DNA of 64,000 bases from Amarolinea sp964580725 (GTDB taxonomy: Bacteria > Chloroflexota > Anaerolineae > SSC4 > Amarolineaceae): contig CAZOLV010000002.1 of the NCBI GenBank assembly GCA_964580725.1, positions 62,001 to 126,000 of the forward strand, in the 5' to 3' direction. Position numbers and translations under genes: made by a program. Position 1 is the stretch's first letter, and every line of letters begins with the position of its first letter. The notes under the pieces were generated by a model. The model had not been told where the DNA came from, made no database searches, and was given only the letters and a program-made list of their open reading frames with translations. Positions 56,206 through 64,000 of the stretch are shown piece by piece.

Positions 56206-57885
56206 TCAATCGCGCCGCAGTTTGTGATAGGTCACGCGGTGCGGGCGGTCGGCGGCGGCGCCCAGACGCTTGCGGCGGTCGGCCTCGTAATCGCTGTAAT
56301 TGCCGGGATACCAGAAGACCTGGCTATCTCCCTCGAAGGCCAGGATGTGCGTGGCAACGCGGTCGAGAAACCAACGGTCGTGCGAAATGATCAGCGCCGA
56401 ACCGGCAAACCCCTCGATGGCGTCTTCGAGGGCGCGCAGGGTGTTCACATCCAGATCATTGCTTGGCTCGTCGAGCAAGATCACATTGGCGCCCGATTTT
56501 AGCAGCTTGGCCAGATGCACGCGATTGCGCTCGCCGCCGGAGAGCGCCCCGACTTTCTTCTGCTGGTCGCTGCCGCTGAAACCGAAACGTGCGCAATAGG
56601 CGCGGGAGTTCATCGCCCGGCCGCCCAACTGAATGCTCTCCTGACCGCCGCTCAACTCTTCCCAAACCGTCTTCTCGCTATCCAGGCTGGCGCGCGTTTG
56701 ATCCACATAGGCCAGCTTGACCGATGCGCCAACCGACAAAACGCCGGCGTCGAGCGTTTCCTGACCAACGATGATCCGAAAAAGAGTAGTCTTGCCAGCG
56801 CCATTTGGGCCGATGATGCCGACGACGGCGCCAGGCGGCGCATCGAAGGTCAGGTTTTCGAAGAGCAGGCGCTCGCCGTAACCCTTGACACCCCCTTCGC
56901 TGCGGATTACGACATCCCCCAGGCGCGGGCCAGGCGGGATGTAGATTTCGCGTTCTTCGCGCGCCCGTTCCGGGTCTTGAGCCACCAGTTCGTTGTAACG
57001 CTGGATGCGCGCCCTGGACTTGGCCTGCCGCGCCTTGGGCGACATGTGCAGCCATTCCAGCTCGCGTTGCAGCGTCCGCTGGCGTTGCGAGACGCTTTTC
57101 TCCTCCTGCGCCAGCCGTTGCTGCTTCTGCTCCAACCAGGAGGAGTAGTTGCCCTTCCACGGGATGCCAGCGCCGCGGTCGAGTTCCAAAATCCAGCCGG
57201 CCACGTTGTCCAGGAAGTAGCGATCATGGGTGACGGCGATCACGGTGCCGGGATATTCCTGCAGGTGTTTTTCCAGCCAGGCCACCGATTCGGCGTCCAG
57301 GTGATTGGTCGGCTCGTCCAGCAGCAGAATGTCGGGCGCTTGCAGCAGCAGCCGGCAGAGCGCCACGCGCCGCCGTTCGCCACCCGACAGCACGCTGACC
57401 GGCGTTTCGCCGGGTGGACAGCGCAGGGCGTCCAGGGCCAGTTCCAGCCTGCTGTCGAGGTCCCAGGCGTTCAGCGCATCGAGGCGATCCTGCACGCTGG
57501 CCTGACGTTCGAGCAGGGCGTCCATCTCGTCGGCGGTCAGGTCATCGCTGAAGCGGGCATTGATCTCGTCGAACTCGCGCAGGGCGGCGGCGACCGGCGC
57601 CACCCCCTCTTCCACGATCTGGCGCACCGTTTGGCTGGCGTCGAGCTGCGGTTCCTGCTCCAGATAGCCGACGCTGTAGCCGGGCGAGAGCACAGTCTGG
57701 CCATTGAAATCGGTTTCGACGCCGGCCATGATGCGCAGCAGGGTGCTTTTGCCGGAACCGTTGAGGCCGATGACGCCGATCTTGGCGCCGTAGAAGTATC
57801 CCAGGCTGATATCGCGCAAAACCTGTTTGTTGGGCGGATAGACTTTTCCCACCCCCACCATCGAATAGATGACTTTGTTTGTCAT
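56206..57885 (-). CDS. ettA: Energy-dependent translational throttle protein EttA
   Basis: The product is 559 residues, the usual length for EttA. Two ABC-F ATPase domains are present: Walker A GLNGSGKSTLL and GPNGAGKTTLF, signatures LSGGERRRVALCRL and LSGGERNRVHLAKL, Walker B LLLDEPTNHLD and ILLDEPSNDLD. The EttA arm and the interdomain linker (LEQKQQRLAQEEKSVSQRQR, SPKARQAKSRARI) are recognisable. In E. coli the protein binds the ribosomal E site and gates entry into elongation according to the ATP/ADP ratio. It is cytosolic and appears to be transcribed alone or after gpmA. Confidence 0.95.
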   Translation of the reverse strand: MTNKVIYSMVGVGKVYPPNKQVLRDISLGYFYGAKIGVIGLNGSGKSTLLRIMAGVETDFNGQTVLSPGYSVGYLEQEPQLDASQTVRQIVEEGVAPVAAALREFDEINARFSDDLTADEMDALLERQASVQDRLDALNAWDLDSRLELALDALRCPPGETPVSVLSGGERRRVALCRLLLQAPDILLLDEPTNHLDAESVAWLEKHLQEYPGTVIAVTHDRYFLDNVAGWILELDRGAGIPWKGNYSSWLEQKQQRLAQEEKSVSQRQRTLQRELEWLHMSPKARQAKSRARIQRYNELVAQDPERAREEREIYIPPGPRLGDVVIRSEGGVKGYGERLLFENLTFDAPPGAVVGIIGPNGAGKTTLFRIIVGQETLDAGVLSVGASVKLAYVDQTRASLDSEKTVWEELSGGQESIQLGGRAMNSRAYCARFGFSGSDQQKKVGALSGGERNRVHLAKLLKSGANVILLDEPSNDLDVNTLRALEDAIEGFAGSALIISHDRWFLDRVATHILAFEGDSQVFWYPGNYSDYEADRRKRLGAAADRPHRVTYHKLRRD

Positions 57886-57969
57886 GGTCTGGCGTTGTCC
57901 GGTTTACAGGGGCTGTGAGTGAGGGTCGGGCCGGCGGCCATCCGGTTTGCGTTGGATCGAAACAACATG

Positions 57970-58725
57970 CTATTTCGGCCCCGCGCTGCCCTGTTTGGCC
58001 ACGGCGTCGGCCGCTTTCTGGGCCGCCTCGGCGTCGCCCAGATAGTAGTGGGTGATGGGGTTTAGACCGGCGTCCAGTTCGTAGACTAGCGGAAAGCCGG
58101 TGGGGATGTTCAACTCTGTGATGACATCGTCGGGGATACCATCCAGATACTTGACCAGGGCGCGCAGGCTGTTGCCATGCGCCGCCACCAGCACGCGTTG
58201 ACCGCTCTTGACGGCGGGGGCGATCACCTGGTGCCAGTAGGGCAGCACCCGTTCCAGCGTCAACTTGAGCGATTCCGTGGCCGGCAGATCGGCGGCCGGC
58301 AGGCCGGCGTAGCGCGGATCGAAAGCGGGGTGGCGTGGATCGGTCGTTTCCAACGGCGGCGGTGGAACGTCATAGCTGCGCCGCCAGATCTTGACCTGGG
58401 CGTCGCCAAACTGTAGGGCCATCTCCGCCTTGTTCAAACCCTGCAACGCTCCGTAGTGGCGCTCGTTCAGCCGCCAGGTGCGATGTACCGGAATCCACAT
58501 CAGGTCCATCTCATCCAGCGTGATCCAGAGGGTGCGAATGGCGCGTTTGAGCACCGAAGTGTAGGCGACATCGAAGCAGAAGCCCCCTTCGCGCAATACC
58601 TTGCCGGCGTTGTGCGCCTCCTGCAAGCCCTGCGCTGAAAGATCCACGTCGGTCCAGCCGGTGAAGCGGTTCTCCAAATTCCAGGTGCTCTGTCCATGTC
58701 GCAGCAGCACGAGTTTGGTTGTCAT
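57970..58725 (-). CDS. gpmA: 2,3-bisphosphoglycerate-dependent phosphoglycerate mutase
   Basis: The product is 251 residues, full length. It interconverts 3- and 2-phosphoglycerate in glycolysis. The phospho-His is in LLRHGQSTWN, with ENRFTGWTDVDLS, RLNERHYGALQGLNK and the second active-site His in VAAHGNSLRALVK also present. GAAGGAG lies 10 nt before the ATG. The only other glycolytic gene in the window is pyruvate kinase, far away. A 14-bp tandem repeat occupies the upstream region. Confidence 0.97.
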   Translation of the reverse strand: MTTKLVLLRHGQSTWNLENRFTGWTDVDLSAQGLQEAHNAGKVLREGGFCFDVAYTSVLKRAIRTLWITLDEMDLMWIPVHRTWRLNERHYGALQGLNKAEMALQFGDAQVKIWRRSYDVPPPPLETTDPRHPAFDPRYAGLPAADLPATESLKLTLERVLPYWHQVIAPAVKSGQRVLVAAHGNSLRALVKYLDGIPDDVITELNIPTGFPLVYELDAGLNPITHYYLGDAEAAQKAADAVAKQGSAGPK

Positions 58726-58760
58726 GATGATGTTGCTCCTTCGTAAAAGCAGTGATAGAA

Positions 58761-58807
58761 AATAGGTTAGAGGAAATAGGTTAGAGGAAACAGGTTAGAG
58801 GAAATAG
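58761..58807. repeat. 14-bp tandem repeat upstream of gpmA
   Basis: Three units, AATAGGTTAGAGGA twice and AACAGGTTAGAGGA once, followed by AATAG, lie 35-80 bp before the gpmA start, where its promoter would be expected. Copy-number change could shift promoter spacing. Confidence 0.85.
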
Positions 58808-58946
58808 TAAATAGCTGACAGTGGGTCCCCCATGATGAACGGTAAGTTCCCGATAGGGGAAGTTAGGATCATTATCGCATAGCTGGCGTTTTTTTTCAAG
58901 CGCGATTTCAATCGCTTCTGAAATTGCCGGCAGTTTTGGCGGACGA

Positions 58947-58975
58947 TTGACGCTCATGCGCTGATCGGCTATAAT
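58947..58975 (+). promoter_or_regulatory. Near-consensus sigma-70 promoter of the metacaspase-like gene
   Basis: TTGACG (58947-58952) and a perfect TATAAT (58970-58975) are separated by 17 bp. The leader to ATG 59032 is about 50 nt and carries AGGAGG (59018-59023) at 8-nt spacing, so high constitutive expression is likely. Confidence 0.8.
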
Positions 58976-59031
58976 CGGTATTGTACGACACACATCCCCC
59001 ATTTTCACGGCCAACGTAGGAGGATATCCAC

Positions 59032-59958
59032 ATGACCAAGAAAGCACTGTTGGTTGGACTGAACGAATACGGCGCAGGAATCAGTTGGCTGCGTGGCTGC
59101 GTCAACGACGTGACGCAGGTCAAAGGGCTGCTTCAGACTTACTACGGCTTCGATGAAGCCAACATCGAAACGCTGATCAACGCGCAGGCGACCAGGGCCG
59201 GCATCCTCGACGGCATCGGGCGCCTGACAGCGAACAGCCAGGCGGGCGATGTGCTGGTGTTCCACTACTCGGGACACGGCAGCCAGGCGGTTGACAACGG
59301 TCACGATGAGCTGGATGGCGCCGACGAGATCATCATTCCCTACGATCATGACTGGAACAACCCGCTGCGCGACGATGACCTGAAAGCCGCCTTCGATCGC
59401 ATCGGCCCCGGCGCCAGCCTGACCGTGCTGCTGGACTGCTGTCACGCCGGCACCGGCAACCGCCCGGCGCCTCCCGCCGACGCCGATTTGACCACCTGGC
59501 CCCTCACGCGCTACCTGATCCCGCCTGACGAAGTGACACAAGAAATCGAGCGGCTGGAACAAGCGCGCAGTGCAGAAATCGAGACCCGTGCGCGTGACCT
59601 GTCAAAGGACATCATTGCGATGCTCAACCAGCTCGGGGTCAACCTGAGCGACTTCGTCGCCGGCCTGCTCGGCCGCAAACGCAAGAACCGTTTCAACATG
59701 GTCAATACGACGGAGAACAACGTGCTGCTGGCCGCCTGCCGCGACACGCAAACCTCCGCCGACGCCTTCATTGCCAACGACTATCACGGCGCCTTCACCT
59801 GGTGTCTGGCCCAAGCGATTCAGAACGCCAATGGTCAGATCACGCATCGCCAGCTCGTCGAACGGATCGGCGCCGGCGGGCGTGCGTATGACCAGATTCC
59901 GCAGTTGGAATGCCAACCGGCGGTCATGGATCGTCCGCTCTTTGCGACCAGCGCCTGA
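59032..59958 (+). CDS. Caspase-family (metacaspase-like) cysteine protease
   Basis: The product is 308 residues. The caspase fold begins at once (KKALLVGLNEYG, LRGCVNDVTQVKGLL). The catalytic His is H82 in VFHYSGHGSQ and the catalytic Cys is C137 in VLLDCCHAGTG. An acidic stretch after the His (DELDGADEIIIPYD) is typical of metacaspases that prefer Arg/Lys at P1. A charged insert of about 80 residues follows the Cys loop and holds RKRKNRFN, a possible autoprocessing site. NVLLAACRDTQTSADAF and GAFTWCLAQAI complete the fold. There is no signal peptide and no fused repeat domain. The biological role, whether cell death, stress or defence, is unknown. It is monocistronic with strong signals. Confidence 0.93.
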   Translation: MTKKALLVGLNEYGAGISWLRGCVNDVTQVKGLLQTYYGFDEANIETLINAQATRAGILDGIGRLTANSQAGDVLVFHYSGHGSQAVDNGHDELDGADEIIIPYDHDWNNPLRDDDLKAAFDRIGPGASLTVLLDCCHAGTGNRPAPPADADLTTWPLTRYLIPPDEVTQEIERLEQARSAEIETRARDLSKDIIAMLNQLGVNLSDFVAGLLGRKRKNRFNMVNTTENNVLLAACRDTQTSADAFIANDYHGAFTWCLAQAIQNANGQITHRQLVERIGAGGRAYDQIPQLECQPAVMDRPLFATSA

Positions 59959-59982
59959 CATAACGGCCGCGAGCTGGCACGA

Positions 59983-60016
59983 AAAGCCGCCATGATCGCA
60001 GGATCATGGCGGCTTT
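59983..60016. terminator. Bidirectional terminator hairpin between convergent genes
   Basis: A perfect 15-bp stem, AAAGCCGCCATGATC (59983-59997) and GATCATGGCGGCTTT (60002-60016), has a 4-nt loop. A and T residues at its ends can serve as short U-tracts in both directions. It lies 25 bp after the metacaspase stop and 70 bp after the LysM gene stop. Confidence 0.7.
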
Positions 60017-60085
60017 GTGAACACCGATTGTGCACGGAACCGCGACGCTCACCATCATCAGGCGCGTCGCAAGCCCCAGGCGCCG

Positions 60086-61024
60086 TCAGGGAATGCGCAA
60101 TTTCTGACCGGGGCGAATCACGCGCGGGTTCTTCACCACGCCCTTGTTGGCTTCGAAGATCTCCGGCCAACGGTTACCGTTGCCATAGAAACGTTGTGCG
60201 ATCTTGTACAGGCTGTCGCCGGCCGCCACGACGTAAATCCGCTCAGCCTCGCCCAGGATGCCGCGCGCGGCGGGTGGCTGTGATTCCTGACCCAGGGCGG
60301 CACGCGCTTCCTCCGCTGCCCTGGCCCTGGCGTCCGCTTCGGCCTGCGCTGCTTTCGCTTCGGCTTCGGCTTTCGCCTGCGCTTCTGCTGCCGCCCGTTC
60401 CTGGGCCACGCGCGCCGCGATGTCGGCTTCCAGCGCCGCCTTCGCCGCCGCTGCTGCTTCACGCCGCGCCCGCTCGGCTGCTTCCTGCTCGACGCGCGCC
60501 TTGATCTCCGCCTCGGCACGCGCACGCGCCGCCGTCGCGGCATTTGCCCTGGCCTCCGCCTCAGCCTCCGCTTCGGCTTCACGCCGGCGCGCTTCGACCT
60601 CAGCGGCTACCTTCCTGGCTGTCTCCTCGGCGGTCCTGGCGTCCTGCAGCGCCTTCTCGGCCACCGCCAACGCTTCCTCATCCAGCTTGGATTGCTGCAC
60701 CGCTCCCCATAGCTGAGTGATCGCCATCGGCCCGGTCATCAGCGCGCCGAGACCGCCACCGCCCCGCTGACCGAAGACGCCGACGCCAGCGCTGATTTCG
60801 ACATCATCGCCCTTCGGCTCCAGCTCCACATTGAGGCCGGTGCGTGTGCCCATCACCGTCTTGAAAACGCTCGACTTGCTGATACTGACATACCAGCTAT
60901 CCTCGACCTTATCCTTCTTGACCTCGAACCCCTTGGCCTGGAAATGACTCGCCACAGCCTCGGCAACGACCGACAAATCGGCCACCTGTACTCGCACTGT
61001 CTTCTGAGACTGAAAAACGCCCAT
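60086..61024 (-). CDS. LysM-domain protein with Ala/Glu-rich coiled coil
   Basis: ATG 61024 is chosen for GAGGAGAAAG 6 nt upstream. The product is 312 residues. Residues 1-120 form an uncharacterised N-terminal domain (ADLSVVAEAVASHFQAKGFE, VYVSIS-like WYVSISKSSVFKTVMG, GDDVEISAGVGVFG). A coiled coil of about 120 residues built from Ala, Glu and Arg follows. A LysM domain closes the protein (about 264-311: IYVVAAGDSLYKIAQRFYG, IRPGQKLRIP), which usually binds peptidoglycan or chitin-like glycans. No signal peptide is evident, so if it reaches the wall the route is unclear. Cytosolic LysM proteins resembling phage or contractile-tail spacer proteins are another possibility. Confidence 0.87.
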   Translation of the reverse strand: MGVFQSQKTVRVQVADLSVVAEAVASHFQAKGFEVKKDKVEDSWYVSISKSSVFKTVMGTRTGLNVELEPKGDDVEISAGVGVFGQRGGGGLGALMTGPMAITQLWGAVQQSKLDEEALAVAEKALQDARTAEETARKVAAEVEARRREAEAEAEAEARANAATAARARAEAEIKARVEQEAAERARREAAAAAKAALEADIAARVAQERAAAEAQAKAEAEAKAAQAEADARARAAEEARAALGQESQPPAARGILGEAERIYVVAAGDSLYKIAQRFYGNGNRWPEIFEANKGVVKNPRVIRPGQKLRIP

Positions 61025-61332
61025 GATTCTTTCTCCTCGCGGCTCGCAGCCGCCCACTGACGCCGCCAAACAGCAGGCGCGACGCTGCACCTACACAACA
61101 CAATCGGATGCGCCAGGCGTACAGGAACAGCAGAGGCGCAGGAGCCAGCGGGGGGCATCCGCAACGCCGCCCGTGCAACTCGAGCGACGTACAAACATCA
61201 TACGACGATGGAACAGATCTGTCAAAGCGGGCAAGGCCGGCGCAGGAGACGGGCGTAACCGCGCGTCGAAGGGCCGCCATACGCTGGCAAACGAGGCCCA
61301 GATCGTTGGATGACAGATTCCGCGACGGCCTC

Positions 61333-61716
61333 TCAGTCGTCCAGATTCGCGTCAGCGCCGATGATGCGGAAGCGTCGCGTCGCGGGCAGCGCCGCCCGCA
61401 TGTCGTCAGCTTCGAGCTGCGCCGGCGGTGGCCAGCCGCGTTGACCTTCGACCCGCGGCGTCTGACCAAGCGGGTTGACAATGATCATCGGCTGAGCGGG
61501 CGGCGCGGCCCGCATTTCGGGCGGCAGGGGCGGCGGCGCCCCAGGCAGCGAACGCCGCACGATGCCGATCACCAGCAGGCTGGTTGGAATGCTGGCCGCC
61601 ACGCCAAACGCCACGCCAACCACGATTGACATGGACTCGGCGCTCATGCGCTGGCCGACGACGTAAGCCAGTACCCCGGCAAAGACAAGCAGCATCATGG
61701 GAAGAATCTTGTTCAT
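61333..61716 (-). CDS. Small membrane protein with Pro-rich cytoplasmic tail
   Basis: ATG 61716 has GGAG 7 nt upstream. The product is 127 residues. Two membrane helices (ILPMMLLVFAGVLAYVVG and a second through SIPTSLLVIGIVRRS) precede a Pro-rich tail (GAPPPLPPEMRAAPPAQP). It starts 45 nt after the FtsK-like gene and is probably in the same transcript. It might serve as that motor's membrane anchor, since the motor has none of its own. That is inference from position only. Confidence 0.75.
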   Translation of the reverse strand: MNKILPMMLLVFAGVLAYVVGQRMSAESMSIVVGVAFGVAASIPTSLLVIGIVRRSLPGAPPPLPPEMRAAPPAQPMIIVNPLGQTPRVEGQRGWPPPAQLEADDMRAALPATRRFRIIGADANLDD

Positions 61717-61761
61717 GATCAACTCCGGCGGCATTCAGATGGGGCAGCGCCCGGCGCTGCT

Positions 61762-62841
61762 TCAGGCGGCCAGCAGGTGCTGCGCCTCTTGCGGAGACCA
61801 GCGGCGCGAGCGACGCCCGCCGCTCTGCAAGGCATCCACCAGGCGGTTGAGCGTCTGTTCGCCGATCCACGCCGCCTGAAAACGCACCGTCTGTCCTTTG
61901 GTCACCAGCATGAAATCGCCGGCGCCGTTCAGTTTTTCTGCGCCCGACCCGCCCAGCCCCGTCGCGATCTTCGCCTCTTCGGGCGTGGTGACGCTACCAA
62001 CGAGGCGCACGGGGAAATTGGCCTTGAGCAGCGGCCCGACGGCGGCGCTGGTCGGCTTCTGCGTGCAGCAGACCAGGTGGATGCCAGCCTCTCGGCCGCG
62101 CTGCGCCAGGCGGGTCAGGTGCCGCTCGACTTCCCTGCTGCCGGCCTGCATCAGGTCAGCCAGCTCATCCACGGCCACGACCAGCCGCGGCGTGTCAACC
62201 GGACGGCGCAACTGCCTGGCCAGGGCGTCGCGGCGCTCCATCTCGGCAACTAGATCCGACAGCGTGGCCGCAGCCTCGCGTTTGTCGGCCACCAGGGGCT
62301 GCAGCAGGTGCGGCAGACGCTCCAGGGGCGCAAAACCCCGGCCCTTGGGGTCAATGAGCACGAACTGCAGCGCGCCCTGTCGGTTGTGCATGGCCAGCGA
62401 GCTGAGCAGAGCGCGCGCCAGCGCCGTCTTGCCGCTGCCCGTGGTGCCCACGATCAGGACGTGGGTCACGTCGGGCGAGGCCAGGCGCAGCAGCAATGGG
62501 GTGCGCTCCTCATCCACACCGAGGACGGCGGTTATGGGTGGGATGGCAGTGAGACGGGCGCAGAGTGGAACCAGATCAACCCGCGGCGGCGCCGACTCAC
62601 GCGCCACTTCGATGCTGATCTTGTCGCCGTCGCGGAAGATGCGAGTGGAACGGGCGCCCAGGGCCAGTGCGATCTCTTCGGCCAGGGCGCCAACCCGGTT
62701 GACGCGCGTGCCCAGGGGAGTCACCAAATCGAACCGGGTGAAGCGCGCCGTAACGACGCCGCCGGCCACGCGACCGGCCACCTTGTGGCTGGCCAGCACG
62801 GCCTCGATGCGGTCGGCCTGCATGTCGAGTTTGCGCTGCAT
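61762..62841 (-). CDS. Soluble FtsK/SpoIIIE-type DNA translocase
   Basis: ATG 62841 has GAGGAG at 9-nt spacing. An ATG 105 bp earlier has none. The product is 359 residues and covers only the motor. It has an alpha-like part (MQADRIEAVLASHKVAGRVA), Walker A at 132-139 (GTTGSGKT), LIDPKGRGFAPLE, Walker B VVAVDELADLM, and HLVCCTQKPTSAAV. N-terminal membrane helices and the C-terminal gamma domain are both absent. FtsK-type motors pump double-stranded DNA during chromosome segregation or conjugative transfer. The gene follows a consensus promoter with a LexA-type box. No conjugation genes are visible. Confidence 0.92.
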   Translation of the reverse strand: MQRKLDMQADRIEAVLASHKVAGRVAGGVVTARFTRFDLVTPLGTRVNRVGALAEEIALALGARSTRIFRDGDKISIEVARESAPPRVDLVPLCARLTAIPPITAVLGVDEERTPLLLRLASPDVTHVLIVGTTGSGKTALARALLSSLAMHNRQGALQFVLIDPKGRGFAPLERLPHLLQPLVADKREAAATLSDLVAEMERRDALARQLRRPVDTPRLVVAVDELADLMQAGSREVERHLTRLAQRGREAGIHLVCCTQKPTSAAVGPLLKANFPVRLVGSVTTPEEAKIATGLGGSGAEKLNGAGDFMLVTKGQTVRFQAAWIGEQTLNRLVDALQSGGRRSRRWSPQEAQHLLAA

Positions 62842-63031
62842 ACGATGAATCTCCTCGGACGCTCGAACATTTGCCCGCTGCCGGGGGCCAGCAACAGGCG
62901 CCGATGCGACCAGCCGGACGCCGAAGACGGCGCGGCCCCGCCGCATCGCTTAGATTTGGTAGGGCCGGCACTCAGATCCACTCGATTGTGCGCAAGAAAC
63001 AAATCATTGCCCAGACAGAACAGTTATGCTG

Positions 63032-63060
63032 ATTATATCAGAACATTTGTTCTATGTCAA
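63032..63060 (-). promoter_or_regulatory. Consensus sigma-70 promoter of the FtsK-like operon
   Basis: On the minus strand, a perfect TTGACA (63055-63060) and a perfect TATAAT (63032-63037) are separated by exactly 17 bp. Transcription would start near 63025, giving a leader of about 185 nt to ATG 62841. The spacer holds a LexA-type operator, which explains why such a strong promoter need not be constitutive. Confidence 0.88.
63041..63052. promoter_or_regulatory. Putative LexA (SOS) box inside the FtsK-like promoter
   Basis: GAACATTTGTTC has 5-bp inverted arms GAACA/TGTTC and fits the GAAC-N4-GTTC consensus of Gram-positive LexA. It lies between the -35 and -10 elements, the ideal place for repression. 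Whether the host LexA uses this motif cannot be seen here. Confidence 0.65.
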
Positions 63061-63152
63061 GACCCAGAATCGCCCGTATTGTATGAGTTGATCGCCTCAC
63101 GCGGGCGCCGAGGGCGTCAGGTCAGGTGGGGCGCAGCATTTTGCCTGGCTGA

Positions 63153-63182
63153 TTGGCTGATTGGCGCAATCTCAGGTAAAAT
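63153..63182 (+). promoter_or_regulatory. Possible promoter of the MFS transporter gene
   Basis: TTGGCT (63153-63158) and TAAAAT (63177-63182) lie 18 bp apart on the plus strand, about 125 bp before GTG 63310. A short GATTGGCT tandem lies in the same place. Confidence 0.4.
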
Positions 63183-63309
63183 TGGGCGCATGGGGTTGGC
63201 CAGGCGGCAGGAGTGCAGGCAGCCGACCCCGATTCGCAGGCGTTGGCGCATCGAATGGATACGCAAACGCTGTCAAGAAAGGTGAATCTGCGTTTTGGAG
63301 AATTCCCAT

Positions 63310-64000
63310 GTGGCCGCACGGTCCGGCCTGTGGCAGGTGTTGCGCAATCGCGGCTTTTTGCGCCTGTGGGCGGCGCAGGCGATCTCGCTCACCGCCCAGT
63401 CAATGGTCAACTTTGCGGTGATCGTCCTGGTGGAGCGAGCGACGCAGCGCTCGCTTTATACGAGCCTGGCCATTCTCTCTTTCATCGTGCCGCCGGTGTT
63501 GGTCGGCGCCTTTGCCGGTGTGGTGGTTGACCGTTCGAACAAGCCGCGTATTTTGTGGGTGACGAACTTCCTGCGGGCACTGCTGATGATCGGTTATTTC
63601 CTGCTCGATCCCGGTCTGCCGGTGGTCCTGCTGCTCGGAGGCGTTTTTGCCCTGACGGCGCTCTTCGCCGCCATTTCGCAGTTCTTTGGCCCGGCTGAAG
63701 CAGCGACGATTCCCTTGCTGGTGCGACGAGAGCAGTTGCTGGCGGCCAATGCGCTCTTTGCGACCACCTACAACGTCTCGGTGATCGGCGGGATGGCGAT
63801 TCTTGGCCCGCTGCTCGTCTCCTTCCTCGATCTGCAGCGTCTCTGGCTGTTCGTGGGCGTGCTGTACGGTTTGTGCGTCATCCTGGTGGCGCGCTTACCG
63901 GCGGGAGACCGCAGCCAGGAGCGGCCGTTCTGGGGTGCGTTATGGGGCGCCGACGGAGGTTTGGTGGCCACGCTGCGGCGGGAACTGTGGGAGCCGGTGC
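63310..64000 (+). CDS. MFS transporter (3' end beyond window)
   Basis: GTG 63310 has GGAG (63297-63300) at 9-nt spacing. TTG 63295 in the same frame is an alternative. The overlapping ATG at 63308 is in another frame. The visible 230 residues start GLWQVLRNRGFLRLWAAQAI and contain about five to six membrane helices. The loop after helix 2 reads GAFAGVVVDRSNKPRILW, a form of the MFS GxxxDRxxRR/K motif, and FGPAEAATIPLLVRREQL follows later. This matches the MFS_3/DHA3-type exporters (MefA, TetV-like), which expel drugs or siderophores with proton exchange. Confidence 0.88.
   Translation, partial: MAARSGLWQVLRNRGFLRLWAAQAISLTAQSMVNFAVIVLVERATQRSLYTSLAILSFIVPPVLVGAFAGVVVDRSNKPRILWVTNFLRALLMIGYFLLDPGLPVVLLLGGVFALTALFAAISQFFGPAEAATIPLLVRREQLLAANALFATTYNVSVIGGMAILGPLLVSFLDLQRLWLFVGVLYGLCVILVARLPAGDRSQERPFWGALWGADGGLVATLRRELWEPV

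Noticed and set aside
63308..63310. ATG start for the MFS transporter
   Set aside because: The ATG at 63308 is in a different frame from the transporter. The GTG at 63310 with GGAG 9 nt upstream is in frame.

Overview
The window is a GC-rich chromosomal segment, most likely from a member of the Chloroflexota (Anaerolineae- or Caldilineae-like). That assignment is inference. It rests on the mix of DUF4012, DUF3048 and DUF2723 proteins, lipoproteins with Pro/Thr-rich linkers, multi-PAS histidine kinases, polysaccharide export genes with a sortase, and the dispersed palindromic repeats. No rRNA, tRNA, CRISPR array or intact insertion sequence was recognised.

Layout. (1) 1-10282, minus strand: five signalling genes. 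These are a receiver/PAS/GAF kinase cut by the left edge, a membrane PAS kinase, a single-domain response regulator, a six-PAS NarX-type kinase and its LuxR-type regulator. Two families of palindromic repeats lie between and inside them. (2) 11141-27236, minus strand: a long cell-surface locus. In transcription order it holds an O-antigen-ligase-like protein, a sortase, a Wzz/BY-kinase, a flippase-like integral membrane protein, a GT2/sugar-phosphotransferase fusion, a Pro/Thr-rich protein and a DUF2723 protein. After an internal promoter come DUF4012, an Fn3-like lipoprotein, an M50 protease, an HD protein, a prephenate-dehydrogenase-like protein and two glycosyltransferases. (3) 27428-29603: a conserved-looking hypothetical gene and about 1.2 kb of apparently decayed DNA. 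(4) 29604-33531, plus strand: a translationally coupled trio of ParB-like protein, pyruvate kinase and O-antigen-ligase-like protein. (5) 33555-36301: two divergent AAA ATPases, one of them broken. (6) 36464-40853: two tandem DUF3048 proteins, a stand-alone GyrA C-terminal-domain protein and a DinB-like protein. (7) 41014-45562, minus strand: a cytochrome P450, a small Cys/His protein and a NarL/NarX-type two-component pair. (8) 45763-55969, plus strand: a lipoprotein, a MacAB-like ABC efflux set, and a heterodimeric ABC exporter split by an HNH nuclease gene. (9) 56206-64000: EttA, phosphoglycerate mutase, a metacaspase-like protease, a LysM protein, a small membrane protein, a soluble FtsK-like motor and a truncated MFS transporter.

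Two sites stand out. The FtsK-like gene is preceded by a perfect consensus sigma-70 promoter whose 17-bp spacer contains a GAAC-N4-GTTC box of the Gram-positive LexA type, so it is probably SOS-controlled. Upstream of the Pro/Thr-rich exopolysaccharide gene lies an Asp/His-rich 15-bp repeat tract. It is open in that gene's frame and sits one UGA-C step away from a short upstream reading frame.
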